64,000 bases of DNA, from the NCBI RefSeq assembly GCF_014647975.1, contig NZ_BMQF01000005.1:248001-312000 (forward strand), written 5' to 3'. Below, one piece after another: positions 36,115 through 50,577 of this stretch (positions are counted from its first letter, which is position 1; the number at the start of each line of letters is the position of its first letter). Below the pieces are notes generated by a model that was given only the letters and a program-made list of their open reading frames with translations, ran no database searches and was not told the origin of the DNA. The DNA is from Streptomyces fumigatiscleroticus (lineage in GTDB: Bacteria > Actinomycetota > Actinomycetes > Streptomycetales > Streptomycetaceae). The position numbers and the translations under genes are program-made.

Positions 36115-37013
36115 GCGCGCCGGTCCGGGAACCGTTCGTCGACGGCCGCCAGGTACGCGCCCAGCGGTTGCAGGGCCGCCCACAGCTGTTCGAAGTAGCC
36201 GGCGAAGTACGTCATGAACCTGGGGTCCTCGACGCTGAACCCGTTGAGCCGCTGCCGCGGGCCGCCGGAGAACGCCAGGAAGACCGCGCTGTCGTCGATC
36301 AGCGCCATGTTCAGGCCGTCGGCCGCCGCCGTCCAGCGCAGCACGTTCGCCTCGTAGGTGAGCAGCCCGCTGGTGTCCGCGTGGTGCTGCCGCATCCAGG
36401 CCAGCATGTCCGCGTCCGGTACGCCGTCGTGCTCGGGCACCCCGATGATCCGCCGTACGCACCGCTCGTCGTCGCTCTCCTCGGCGGCCCAGTCGCGGAT
36501 GGCGCGGAAGTAGTCCGCGGACGCCTTGGTGGTGTACTGGGTGGGCGGGAAACGCCGTGTGTAGGTGACGCGGATCTCCGCTCTCGCCCGGCGCACCCGC
36601 TCGGCCGCCGCGCCGTAGAACTCCCGGTTGTCCCGGTACCACTGCACGGCCAGGCCCGCCCGGGCCGCCGCGTGCAGACCCTCGGCGAGGGGCGCCGGCG
36701 GGGGGTCCGCGGCGGGTGGGCCGCCGGCCGTGCGCAGCCGGGCCTCGTCGATCTGCCGTTTGGCGTGCAGCCAGCGTCCGCGCCATTCGCGTACGTCGCC
36801 CTCGCAGGCGGTGACGAACGCCTCGGTGTGCGGCCAGCCGGGGAACCGGTGGCCGTTGAGGAAGGCGGAGACGGTGCTGCGGCTGCATCCCATCCTGCGG
36901 GCCAGTGTGGCCTCGGTGGGTTCGTCGAAGGTCCGCCGTCTGAGCTCGCGCAGCTGCGCCGCGAAGTCGCGCTGGGCGGGGGACGGCCGGTGCTCCGCTC
37001 GCTGCTCGCTCAC
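36111..37013 (-). CDS. XRE-type helix-turn-helix regulator with a large C-terminal domain
   Basis: GTG with GAGGGG six bases upstream (MSEQRAEHRPSPAQRDF); 300 residues. Residues about 12-75 are an XRE-like HTH, with PTEATLARRMGCSRSTVSAFLNGHRFPGW and then an ACEGDVREWRGRWLHAKRQ helix. The C-terminal 190 residues contain VQWYRDNREFYGAAAERVRRARAEIRVTYTRRFPP and DYFRAIRDWAAE, a pattern I know only from Streptomyces regulators of unknown ligand. It converges on the chitosanase gene, with tail-to-tail CTAG overlap; that position alone does not make it the chitosanase regulator. Confidence 0.82.
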   Translation of the reverse strand: MSEQRAEHRPSPAQRDFAAQLRELRRRTFDEPTEATLARRMGCSRSTVSAFLNGHRFPGWPHTEAFVTACEGDVREWRGRWLHAKRQIDEARLRTAGGPPAADPPPAPLAEGLHAAARAGLAVQWYRDNREFYGAAAERVRRARAEIRVTYTRRFPPTQYTTKASADYFRAIRDWAAEESDDERCVRRIIGVPEHDGVPDADMLAWMRQHHADTSGLLTYEANVLRWTAAADGLNMALIDDSAVFLAFSGGPRQRLNGFSVEDPRFMTYFAGYFEQLWAALQPLGAYLAAVDERFPDRRA

Positions 37014-37219
37014 TCGGTCCCCCTCGCCGCTGACACACAACGTCCGTGAGTGACCGTCATTGTCCGCCGGTGCCGGGCGACTCCACCAGGCTTCTGCGGG
37101 TGCCTTCCGCGTGACCGTCTTGGTCTACGCGCGTCTCGCATTCATTGTCCGGGCGGGGAGCCGCCTTTCACACTCGACGGCAACGGACCGGCACGACGCC
37201 GGGGAAGGAGGCACCGCAT

Positions 37220-37243
37220 GTGATCGACCCAGCCCGCCGGTGA
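37220..37243 (+). other. Possible leader mini-ORF with strong ribosome site
   Basis: A GGAAGGAGG ribosome site (37203-37211) is followed by CACCGC and then ATGTGA at 37218-37223, an ATG directly followed by stop. The overlapping GTG at 37220 opens a seven-codon frame (VIDPARR) ending in TGA at 37241-37243. It lies in the 363-bp gap before two small ORFs. Its role, if any, is unknown. The rest of the gap (37014-37376) shows GC-rich stems but no recognisable promoter. Confidence 0.3.
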
Positions 37244-37376
37244 GCACCCGCCAGGGTGGCGTCACCGCGCGAAGCAGCCGGACCACCCGGAAAAGGGCCG
37301 GGCCGCCCCCTGATGCCAGTGCACGGAAACAGGAGGCGGCCCGCTGCTCGGAACATCGAAACCCCAAGGAGACTCC

Positions 37377-37565
37377 GTGTTCGTCGACTTCAGGATAGAC
37401 CTCTCGCAGACGGGCCTGGCCTTCCTGGCCGTGCTCGCGCTCGGTGTGCTGCTCGTGTTCCTGCCGCAGCCGCTCCCGCCGCCGCTGGAGACCTGCTGGC
37501 TGCTGCCCGCGGCCGCATGTCTCGCGGCGGGCGGGCGAGGCACCACCGTCCGGAGGCCGCGATGA
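37377..37565 (+). CDS. Small membrane protein
   Basis: GTG start with AAGGAG six bases upstream, giving 62 residues (MFVDFRIDLSQTGLAFLAVLALGVLLVFLP). One or two hydrophobic segments, LAFLAVLALGVLLVFLP and CWLLPAAACLAA, suggest a small inner-membrane protein. Its stop overlaps the next start by ATGA. I recognise no family. Confidence 0.55.
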   Translation: MFVDFRIDLSQTGLAFLAVLALGVLLVFLPQPLPPPLETCWLLPAAACLAAGGRGTTVRRPR

Positions 37566-37786
37566 ACGGCCGCCGGACGGACGACCACGCGATGCCCTGC
37601 CCGCACTGCGGGCGCGGGCGGCTGCACCTGCTGTACACCACGCCCGTGGTCGACTGCGGCGTGGACTTCAACCGGCACTCCGTGACCCGCGCGTGCGACC
37701 ACTGCGGTCACCGGTTCACCTATGTGACCGGCCCGTCCTCCCCCTGTTGTCCGGGCGGCCCGGCACGGGGCGGACCCTGTCCGTGA
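37562..37786 (+). CDS. Small zinc-ribbon-like protein
   Basis: ATG overlapping the previous stop (ATGA) gives 74 residues. Two cysteine pairs, CPHCGRGRLHLLYTTPVVDC and ACDHCGHRFTYVT, fit a zinc ribbon with 45 residues between first and last ligands. The end is CCPGGPARGGPCP. It is co-translated with the small membrane protein and followed by a strong terminator. Function unknown; possibly a metal-dependent regulatory or adaptor protein. Confidence 0.6.
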   Translation: MNGRRTDDHAMPCPHCGRGRLHLLYTTPVVDCGVDFNRHSVTRACDHCGHRFTYVTGPSSPCCPGGPARGGPCP

Positions 37787-37800
37787 TCACCGCGGAAAGG

Positions 37801-37851
37801 CGACGGCGCCTGCCCGGTCGTCCGGTCGGGGACAAGGGGCAGGCGCCGTCG
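37801..37851. terminator. Terminator between the small ORF pair and gltD
   Basis: A perfect 15-bp stem (37801-37815 with 37837-37851) encloses a 21-base loop. It lies 15 bases after the zinc-ribbon gene and 36 bases beyond the convergent gltD stop, so it can end transcription from both sides. Confidence 0.8.
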
Positions 37852-37887
37852 GTGTTCCGTACGCCGTTGTACGGGACGTGCGGGGTG

Positions 37888-39343
37888 TCAGACCGCCAGG
37901 GCGCGGTCGGTCGGGCGGATCGGAGCCGGCAGGTCGCTGGCGCCGGTGAGGAAGCGGTCCACGCCGCGGGCGGCGGAGCGGCCCTCGGCGATCGCCCACA
38001 CGATGAGCGACTGGCCGCGGCCGGCGTCACCGGCGACGAACACGCCGGGCACGTTGGTCTGGAAGTCGGCGTCGCGGGCGATGTTGCCGCGCGCGTCGAG
38101 CTCCAGGCCGAACTGCTCGACCAGGCCGTTGCTCTGGTCGGTGCCGGTGAAGCCCATGGCGAGGGTGACCAGCTGGGCGGGGATCTTGCGCTCCGTGCCC
38201 GGCTTCTGCGTCAGCTTGCCGTCGACGAACTCCACCTCGGTCATGTGCAGCCACTGGACGTTGCCGTCCTCGTCGCCCTCGAAGTGGGTGGTGGAGACGG
38301 AGTAGATCCGCTCGCCGCCCTCCTCGTGCGCCGAGGTGACCTTGTACAGCATGGGGAAGGTCGGCCACGGCTGGGTGGCCGCGTTCCGCTCCTCGCCCGG
38401 GCGGGGCATGATCTCCAGCTGGGTGACGGAGGCCGCGCCCTGGCGGTGGGCGGTGCCCACGCAGTCGGCGCCGGTGTCGCCGCCGCCGATCACCACGACG
38501 TGCTTGCCCTCGGCCGGGATCGGGGAGGTGACGTAGTCGCCCTCCTGGACCTTGTTGGCCAGCGGCAGGTACTCCATGGCCTGATAGACGCCCTTGAGCT
38601 CGCGGCCGGGGACGGGCAGGTCGCGGGCGGTCGTGGCGCCCGCCGCGATGACCACCGCGTCGTAGCGCTGGCGCAGCTTGGCCGCGTCGATGTCCCGGCC
38701 GATCTCCACACCGGTGCGGAACTTGGTGCCCTCCGCGCGCATCTGCTCGATACGGCGGTTGATGTGCCGCTTCTCCATCTTGAACTCGGGGATGCCGTAG
38801 CGGAGGAGGCCTCCGATGCGGTCCGCGCGCTCGTAGACGGCGACGGTGTGACCGGCCCGGGTCAGCTGCTGGGCGGCGGCGAGACCCGCCGGGCCCGAGC
38901 CGATCACGGCGACGGTCTTGCCGGACAGGCGCTCGGGGATCTGCGGCTTGACGTCACCGCTGTCCCACGCCTTGTCGATGATCGAGACCTCGACGTTCTT
39001 GATGGTGACCGGCGGCTGGTTGATGCCGAGCACGCACGCCGACTCGCACGGGGCGGGGCACAGCCGGCCCGTGAACTCCGGGAAGTTGTTGGTGGCGTGC
39101 AGCCGCTCGGAGGCGGCCGACCAGTCCTCGCGGTAGGCGTAGTCGTTCCACTCGGGGATCAGGTTCCCCAGCGGACAGCCGTTGTGGCAGAACGGGATGC
39201 CGCAGTCCATGCACCGGCTGGCCTGCTTGCTGATGATCGGCAGCAGGGAGCCGGGGACGTAGACCTCGTTCCAGTCCTTGACGCGCTCGGCGACGGGACG
39301 GGTCCTGGCGACCTCGCGGCCGTGGTTGAGAAAGCCCTTGGGA

Positions 39344-39351
<8 letters not shown>
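37888..39351 (-). CDS. gltD: Glutamate synthase small (beta) subunit
   Basis: 487 residues starting at ATG ([20 protein letters not shown]). The N-terminal part holds the iron-sulfur cysteine clusters [17 protein letters not shown] and [13 protein letters not shown]; the FAD site is [20 protein letters not shown] with NADPH motif [20 protein letters not shown] further on; the end has [19 protein letters not shown]. It passes electrons from NADPH to GltB. Its start lies inside the last eight bases of gltB, so the two are coupled. Confidence 0.97.
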
Positions 39352-43936
<4,585 letters not shown>

Positions 43937-44041
43937 CGGCTCTCCCGTCGTCGTCATGTGGCTGGGGGTTTCCTCCCAGGCTTTGCGGGCTCTGGGGGAG
44001 CAGGTGCCGAGGGACGACGTTGGCCCTCTGCGGAATGCAAA

Positions 44042-44057
44042 ATTTCGTGCAGGTTAC
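44042..44057 (-). promoter_or_regulatory. Candidate GlnR box upstream of gltB
   Basis: On the minus strand the sequence GTAAC-CTGCAC-GAAAT fits the Streptomyces GlnR pattern gTnAc-n6-GaAAc with one mismatch (last C is T). It sits about 85-105 bp upstream of the gltB start, where a nitrogen regulator could act. A nearby inverted repeat CGGTTC-TCGG-GAACCG is at 44067-44082. Matching is by eye to the published consensus. Confidence 0.45.
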
Positions 44058-44306
44058 ATGATGGGACGGTTCTCGGGAACCGGATAGTCCGTTCCAACAT
44101 GCGGACACCGCAGGGGTGCGACGCGGGTACCGCACCCAGCGGTGGAGGCTATGGGGGGCCGTGACGAACAGATCGATGCCCGTCGGCCCGAGGGGGCGAG
44201 GAGGGGCGTCGTCGCCCACCTCGCGGCTGCGCGGCAGGCCTCATTGCCCACAGCGCTTACGGCTCATGCCCCGTGGTCATGCAATCGAAACCAGCGAGTA
44301 ATGGCT

Positions 44307-44330
44307 ACTTATGCGGCCCAACGCATAAGT
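44307..44330. promoter_or_regulatory. 9-bp-arm palindrome downstream of the VIT1 gene
   Basis: ACTTATGCG-GCCCAA-CGCATAAGT is a perfect inverted repeat 13 bases beyond the stop of the minus-strand VIT1 gene. It is AT-rich compared with its surroundings. It could terminate VIT1 transcription or be an operator in the 385-bp interval upstream of gltB (43958-44342), which otherwise holds the GlnR-like box and no recognised gene. Confidence 0.45.
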
Positions 44331-44342
44331 TCCAGAGCCCCC

Positions 44343-45074
44343 CTATCCTACGGCGGTACCGAACAAGTTGCCCAGGACGTACGTCACACCGGCCGCGGCA
44401 CCACCGAGAGCCAGCTGCCGCAGTCCGCTGTACCACCAGCTGCGTGCCGTCACCTTGGCCACCACCGCACCGCAGGCGAAGAGCCCGAACAGCGCGAGCA
44501 GCACCGCCGGCCACAGGGCATCGGCCCCGAGCAGGTAGGGCAGTACGGGCAGCAGGGCGCCCAGCGCAAAGGAACCGAACGAGGACACGGCCGCGACCAG
44601 CGGCGACGGCAGATCGCCGGGGTCGACGCCCAGCTCCTCGCGGGCGTGTATCTCCAGGGCCTGCTCGGGGTCGCGGGACAGCTGCCGGGCCACCTCACGG
44701 GCGAGGTCCGGCTCGACACCCCGGGCCTCGTACAGCGCGGCCAGCTCGGCCTCCTCGTCCTGCGGGTGCTTGCGCAGCTCCCGCCGCTCCACGTCCAGCT
44801 CCGCCTCGACCAGCTCACGCTGCGAGGCGACGGAGGTGTACTCGCCGGCGGCCATGGAGAAGGCGCCGGCCGCCAGACCCGCGAGGCCGGTCAGGACCAC
44901 GGTCTGCTGACCGACCGACCCGCCCGCGACACCGGTCATCAGGGCGAGGTTCGAGACCAGCCCGTCCATCGCGCCGAAGACGGCGGGGCGCAGCCAGCCG
45001 CCGTTCACGTCGCGGTGGGTGTGGTTGTCGCGGTGCGCCTCGTGCAGCGGCGCTTCCGTGTCGATGATGGCCAT
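44343..45074 (-). CDS. VIT1/CCC1-family metal transporter
   Basis: ATG with TGGGGAG seven bases upstream; 243 residues. The N-terminus EAPLHEAHRDNHTHRDVNGGWLRPAVFGAMDGLVSNLALMTGV is typical of the family (the DGxxxxxAL motif). AAGAFSMAAGEYTSVASQRELVEAELDVERREL ends transmembrane helix two and starts the cytoplasmic metal-binding Glu-rich segment (QDEEAELAALYEARGVEPDLAREVARQL). About five transmembrane helices are present, ending GGAAAGVTYVLGNLFGTAVG. Homologues move iron or manganese; which metal this one takes is unknown. Confidence 0.9.
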   Translation of the reverse strand: MAIIDTEAPLHEAHRDNHTHRDVNGGWLRPAVFGAMDGLVSNLALMTGVAGGSVGQQTVVLTGLAGLAAGAFSMAAGEYTSVASQRELVEAELDVERRELRKHPQDEEAELAALYEARGVEPDLAREVARQLSRDPEQALEIHAREELGVDPGDLPSPLVAAVSSFGSFALGALLPVLPYLLGADALWPAVLLALFGLFACGAVVAKVTARSWWYSGLRQLALGGAAAGVTYVLGNLFGTAVG

Positions 45075-45216
45075 GACGACTCCCCACCAGCTTCTTTGGA
45101 CGAGTTCTACTTTTCGACAACACCCAAAGTACGTCGGAACATTCCCGCCCGCCAGCAAGGAAAGGCTGGGCTTACCTGCGGTTTTGCCCTCGGAAGCCGA
45201 TCCCGGGAGGGGCATG

Positions 45217-45251
45217 CGAAAGGGCGCCCGGGGAATCCGGGCGCCCTTTCG
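45217..45251 (-). terminator. lgt terminator
   Basis: A perfect 15-bp stem (45217-45231 with 45237-45251) and 5-base loop lies 24 bases beyond the lgt stop in the direction of transcription, with A/T pairs at the base. It separates lgt from the downstream VIT1 gene. Confidence 0.85.
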
Positions 45252-45274
45252 TCGGCCTGATGCGCGGCCCGCCG

Positions 45275-46234
45275 TCAGGTCTTCTTCGCCGACTCGGCCT
45301 CGTCCTCGGTGTCCTCGGTGCCCTTGGTGTCCTCGGGCGCCTTCCCGGCGGCCCCGGCCGTCTCCCCGTCCTTGTCGTCGGCGGCGGCTTCCGTGCCGGT
45401 GCCGGCGTCGACGTCGGCCGCCTCCGGCTCGACCACCGCCTCCCGGCCGGGCCGCTTCTTCGCCGAGATCACGATGTACGCCACCGCGAGCAGGAACACG
45501 AACAGCGCGGTCCAGTTGTTGAGCCGCAGTCCGAGGATGTGGTGGGCGTCGTCGACGCGCATGTACTCGATCCAGAACCGGCCCGCGCAGTACGCGGCGA
45601 CATACAGGGCGAACGCCCGCCCGTGGCCCAGCTGGAAGCGACGGTCCGCCCAGATGACGAGCAGGGCGACGCCGATGCACCACAGCGACTCGTACAGGAA
45701 CGTCGGATGGTAGGTGCCCGGCACCCGGCCGTCCGTCGCCGAGGTGATCTTCAGTGCCCACGGCAGATCCGTGGGCCGCCCGTACAGCTCCTGGTTGAAC
45801 CAGTTGCCCCAGCGGCCGATCGCCTGCGCGATGGCGATGCCCGGCGCGACGGCGTCGGCGTACGCGGGCATCGGGATGCCCCGGCGCCGGCAGCCGATCC
45901 ACGCGCCCAGCGCGCCGAGCGCGATCGCGCCCCAGATACCGAGGCCGCCCTCCCAGACCTTGAAGGCGTCCACCCAGTCCCGGCCCTCGCTGAAGTACAG
46001 CTCGTAGTCCGTGATCACGTGGTAGAGCCGGCCGCCGACCAGTCCGAAGGGGACGGCCCAGACCGCGATGTCGGCCACCGTGCCGGCCCGCCCGCCCCGG
46101 GCGACCCAGCGCCTGTTGCCGAGCCAGACGGCAACGAAGACGCCGATGATGATGCAGAACGCATAGCCGCGCAGCGGAATGGGGCCCAGATACAGCACCC
46201 CGCGCGACGGGCTGGGAATGTAGGCAATGTCCAT
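45275..46234 (-). CDS. lgt: Prolipoprotein diacylglyceryl transferase
   Basis: 319 residues, seven transmembrane segments. It attaches diacylglycerol to the lipobox cysteine of prolipoproteins such as LivJ. The family signature GRWGNWFNQELYGRPTDLPW at about residue 142 and IPLRGYAFCIIIG near the start (with the catalytic-region arginine) are clear; RFWIEYMRVDD gives the C-terminal conserved segment. An acidic Glu/Asp/Ala/Thr-rich tail of about 65 residues extends past the usual end, as in other Streptomyces Lgt. It is the last gene of the trp-side minus-strand run and follows the DsbA-like gene. Confidence 0.97.
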   Translation of the reverse strand: MDIAYIPSPSRGVLYLGPIPLRGYAFCIIIGVFVAVWLGNRRWVARGGRAGTVADIAVWAVPFGLVGGRLYHVITDYELYFSEGRDWVDAFKVWEGGLGIWGAIALGALGAWIGCRRRGIPMPAYADAVAPGIAIAQAIGRWGNWFNQELYGRPTDLPWALKITSATDGRVPGTYHPTFLYESLWCIGVALLVIWADRRFQLGHGRAFALYVAAYCAGRFWIEYMRVDDAHHILGLRLNNWTALFVFLLAVAYIVISAKKRPGREAVVEPEAADVDAGTGTEAAADDKDGETAGAAGKAPEDTKGTEDTEDEAESAKKT

Positions 46235-46337
46235 GGCAGGGTCGACGCTACCGTGCCGGGCCCGGCCCGCGGTGGGCAGCCCGGCTACGGGTCCGTAACG
46301 GGCCGGTGGGCCACCGCCGTACCGCAGGCCGGGCCCG

Positions 46338-47114
46338 TCAGCCCTGGTCGGCCTCCTGCACCATCTGCTTGAGCTTGGCCGGAGTCATCGTCCGGTCCTG
46401 ATAGATGTTCTTGCCGTCGAAGAGCACGGTCGGCGTGCCGGTGAAGTCGCCGTCGCGGAAGGCCTGGGCGGACTTGTCGACCCAGCCCTTGTGCGTGCCG
46501 TCCTTGACGCAGGTGCGGAACGCGGGCGTGTCCAGGCCGTCGACCTTGCCCGCCAGCTCGATCAGCTTGTCGTTGCCGGAGTAGGCGTCGTCGGTCTCCT
46601 GGGGCTGGTTGTCGTAGAGCACGTCGTGGTAGCCGGTGAACTCTCCGGCGTCCTGGGCGCAGGCCGCGGCGTTGGCGGCGGTGCGGGAGCCGGAGCCGCC
46701 CATGTTGCCGTCGATGATGGTGGCCAGGTGGTAGTCGACCTTCAGCTGTCCGGATCCGGTCAGCTCGTGGATGGTCGGGCGGTAGGCCAGCTCGAAGGCC
46801 TTGCAGGCCGGGCAGCGGAAGTCCTCCCAGACCGTGAGCGTGGACTCCGCGCTGTCCTTGCCGACCGGGATCGCGAGGCTGTCCTTGCCCTGGGCACCCG
46901 AGGGCGCCACGGCCGGGCCCGCCGCCTCGCCGCCGTCGTCCTTGCCCGAGTTCGCGGCGATCACGCCGATCACCGCCGCCAGCCCCAGGACGCCGACGAC
47001 ACCCACCCCGACGATCAGCCCGCGGCGCCGCTTCTCCGCGGCCTTCTGCTTCTCGCGCTCGACCGCCAGCCGCTCCCGGGCGGTGCGCTTTCCCTCACGC
47101 TTCTTCTCGCTCAC
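46338..47114 (-). CDS. Membrane-anchored DsbA-like thioredoxin-fold protein
   Basis: A GTG giving MSEKKREGKRTARERLAVEREKQ is taken as start; the ribosome site is weak. The 258-residue protein has a 45-residue positively charged cytoplasmic head, one transmembrane helix (GLIVGVGVVGVLGLAAVIGVIAA) and an extracellular DsbA-like domain with the active site WEDFRCPACKAFELAY (CPAC). VDYHLATIIDGNMGGSGSRTAANAAACA and the cis-proline loop FTGTPTVLFDG are further DsbA/thioredoxin marks. It should form or shuffle disulfides in secreted proteins. It lies between trpA and lgt on the same strand but is separated from trpA by a terminator. Confidence 0.9.
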   Translation of the reverse strand: MSEKKREGKRTARERLAVEREKQKAAEKRRRGLIVGVGVVGVLGLAAVIGVIAANSGKDDGGEAAGPAVAPSGAQGKDSLAIPVGKDSAESTLTVWEDFRCPACKAFELAYRPTIHELTGSGQLKVDYHLATIIDGNMGGSGSRTAANAAACAQDAGEFTGYHDVLYDNQPQETDDAYSGNDKLIELAGKVDGLDTPAFRTCVKDGTHKGWVDKSAQAFRDGDFTGTPTVLFDGKNIYQDRTMTPAKLKQMVQEADQG

Positions 47115-47131
47115 ACCCCGCAGAACGAAAC

Positions 47132-47154
47132 GGGGAGGCGCAGCGCGCCTCCCC
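47132..47154 (-). terminator. trpA terminator
   Basis: Perfect 10-bp arms GGGGAGGCGC and GCGCCTCCCC flank a 3-base loop, 34 bases after the trpA stop in transcription order. An outer pairing of AACGAAAC (47124-47131) with GTTTCGTT (47183-47190), which covers the trpA stop, could extend the structure. Confidence 0.8.
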
Positions 47155-47188
47155 GGTCCGAGGTCCACCCGTTCGAGTGATCGTTTCG

Positions 47189-48003
47189 TTACGGGTTCTG
47201 CCCGCGCACGCCCTTCGCCAGGTCGCCCGCGAGCGCGCGCACGGCCTCCACACCGGCCGCGTGGTCCGGGGCGTCCAGCATCCGCTTGACGAAGGCCGAG
47301 CCGACGATCACGCCGTCGGCGAAGCCGGCCACCTCGGCGGCCTGCCGGGGGCTGGAGACACCGAGCCCGACGCAGACCGGCAGGTCGGTGACGGCGCGGG
47401 TACGCCGGACCAGGTCCTGCGCCTGGGAGCTGACCGTCTCGCGGGTGCCGGTGACCCCCATGAGGGAGGCGGCGTAGACGAAGCCGCTGCCCGCCGCGGT
47501 GATCTCGGCGAGCCGCTCGTCCTTGCTGCTGGGGGCGACCACGAAGACCGTGGCGAGCCCGTGCTTCTCGGCGTGCTCACGCCACAGCGCCGACTCCTGC
47601 ACCGGCAGGTCGGGCAGGATGCAGCCCGCGCCGCCCGCCTCGGCCAGTTCGGCGGTGAACCGCTCGACGCCGTAGCGGTCGATCGGGTTCCAGTACGTCA
47701 TCACGAGGATCGGCTTGCCGGTGGCCTCGTGGGCCTCGCGGACCGTGCGCATCACGTCGGCGATCCGCACACCGCCGCGCAGGGCGATGTCGTCGGCGGT
47801 CTGGATGACGGGGCCGTCCAGGACCGGGTCGCTGTGCGGCAGACCGACCTCGATGACATCGGCACCGCCCTCCAGCGCGGCCTTGACCGCCTCGATGCCG
47901 CCGTCCACGGTCGGGAACCCGGCCGGGAGGTAGGCGATCAGGGCGGAGCGGCCCTCCGCCTTCGCCGCGGCGAGGGTGTCGGTCAGCAGCTGGATGTTCC
48001 CGC

Positions 48004-48007
<4 letters not shown>
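47189..48007 (-). CDS. trpA: Tryptophan synthase alpha chain
   Basis: 272-residue TIM barrel that cleaves indole-3-glycerol phosphate to indole. GTG start overlaps the trpB stop (GTGA). The catalytic Glu and Asp lie in [21 protein letters not shown], and the phosphate loop is [31 protein letters not shown]. It works in a complex with TrpB, passing indole through a tunnel. Confidence 0.98.
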
Positions 48008-49290
<1,283 letters not shown>

Positions 49291-49352
49291 GCGGAAACCT
49301 CACGGTGAGTGTGTGGATGGACACGAATCGCCGTGGGGGCGGGGCTCCGTCG

Positions 49353-49412
49353 TACGGCCTCGGGCCGTATGCGGTCGATCGCGCAGTTCCCCGCGCCCCC
49401 TAACGGGGGCGC
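49353..49412 (-). promoter_or_regulatory. Hairpins and a common Streptomyces intergenic motif between trpM and trpB
   Basis: Three elements lie here. GCGCCCCC-TAAC-GGGGGCGC (49393-49412 with its loop) forms an 8-bp stem that covers the trpM stop codon. On the minus strand GGGGCGCGGGGAACTGCGCG (49381-49400) is a motif I know as very frequent in Streptomyces intergenic regions. TACGGCC-TCG-GGCCGTA (49353-49369) forms another stem. They may act as attenuator or mRNA-stability elements; no tryptophan codon run accompanies them. Confidence 0.5.
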
Positions 49413-49573
49413 TGCCATCGGCGGCCGTTCACCTGGCCCGGCTCGTCGCCGATGACGTAGCGGACCCTGCGGCCGTGCACCCGGCGGGCGGGGGCGCGGC
49501 AGCCACGGGGACGGCAGCCGCGCGCGAGGCGGGCGTACGGGTCCCGGGTCGTCAGGGTGATCGCGACAGTCAT
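49400..49573 (-). CDS. trpM: TrpM, small trp-cluster regulatory protein
   Basis: A 57-residue ORF between trpC and trpB begins MTVAITLTTRDPYARLARGC and is rich in arginine (about 13 residues). Position, size and composition match trpM, the small gene between trpB and trpC1 in S. coelicolor whose product modulates tryptophan synthesis and development. There is no clear ribosome site; TACTCT, a -10-like hexamer, lies only about ten bases before the ATG, so a leaderless or near-leaderless mRNA is possible. A TTG three codons earlier is an alternative start. Confidence 0.75.
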   Translation of the reverse strand: MTVAITLTTRDPYARLARGCRPRGCRAPARRVHGRRVRYVIGDEPGQVNGRRWQRPR

Positions 49574-49594
49574 CGGGGGCAAGAGTAGCGGGGA

Positions 49595-50404
49595 TCAGCT
49601 CCGGCCGTGGCGCAGTGCGGGATGTTCGCCCGCCGCCACCAGGTCGGACACGGCGGTCCTCGGGTCGCGTCCGGTGACGAGGGACTCGCCGACCAGGACC
49701 GCGTCGGCGCCGGCGTTGGCGTAGGCGATGAGGTCGTGCGGGCCGCGGACGCCGGACTCGGCGACCTTGACGATGCCCTCCGGGATCTCCGGGGCGACCC
49801 GCTCGAACGTCGAGCGGTCGACCTCCAGCGTCTTCAGGTTGCGCGCGTTGACACCGATCACCCTGGCGCCCGCGTCCACCGCGCGGTCGACCTCGTCCTC
49901 GTCGTGCACCTCGACGAGCGGCGTCAGACCGATGGACACGGCCCGCTCGATCAGCGACTCCAGCGCCGACTGCTCCAGGGCGGCGACGATCAGCAGCGCG
50001 AGGTCGGCGCCGTACGCCCGGGCCTCCCAGAGCTGGTACGAGGTGACGATGAAGTCCTTGCGCAGCACGGGGATGTCCACGCGCGCGCGGACCGCCTCCA
50101 GGTCGGCCAGCGAACCGCCGAAACGGCGCTGTTCGGTGAGGACGGAGATGACGGACGCGCCGCCCGCCTCGTAGTCCGCGGCGAGGCCGGCCGGGTCGGC
50201 GATGGCCGCCAGCGCGCCCTTGGACGGGCTGGAGCGCTTGACCTCGCAGATCACCTTGACGCCGTCGCCGCGCAGCGCGCTGACGCCGTCCTTGGCGGCG
50301 GGTGCCTTGGCCGCGCGCTCCTTGAGCTCGTCGAGGCTGACGCGTGCCTGCCGCTCCGCGAGGTCGGCACGGACTCCGTCGATGATCTCGTCGAGCACAC
50401 TCAC
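49595..50404 (-). CDS. trpC: Indole-3-glycerol phosphate synthase
   Basis: 269-residue TIM barrel closing the indole ring from CdRP. A GTG start gives [19 protein letters not shown], preceded by AGGAAGGGGG. Catalytic motifs [47 protein letters not shown] and VAESGV are all present. No fused TrpF domain: that reaction is done by PriA, encoded in the his operon here. About 140 bp separates it from the DUF2752 gene upstream in transcription. Confidence 0.97.
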   Translation of the reverse strand: MSVLDEIIDGVRADLAERQARVSLDELKERAAKAPAAKDGVSALRGDGVKVICEVKRSSPSKGALAAIADPAGLAADYEAGGASVISVLTEQRRFGGSLADLEAVRARVDIPVLRKDFIVTSYQLWEARAYGADLALLIVAALEQSALESLIERAVSIGLTPLVEVHDEDEVDRAVDAGARVIGVNARNLKTLEVDRSTFERVAPEIPEGIVKVAESGVRGPHDLIAYANAGADAVLVGESLVTGRDPRTAVSDLVAAGEHPALRHGRS

Positions 50405-50577
50405 GCGAGCGGCCCCCTTCCTGACGGTGGACTTCACAGACGGCCCGTCCGGCGGGCCCGCCTGCTGGAGGCGGAGGGCCGGCGAGAACCGATGGTCACT
50501 GTGATGGTATCCGGAGGAAGGCGTAGACCTCGCATCCGGTTGACGCCGGTCCCCCTACCCGGACGTCCACGGTGTGA

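Noticed and set aside
45161-45179. Iron-box (DmdR/IdeR) upstream of the VIT1 gene
   Set aside because: Only about 10 of 19 positions match the consensus, no better than other GC-rich sites nearby.
50405-50577. trp attenuator upstream of trpC
   Set aside because: Hairpins can be drawn but no TGG codon cluster or short leader ORF is visible.
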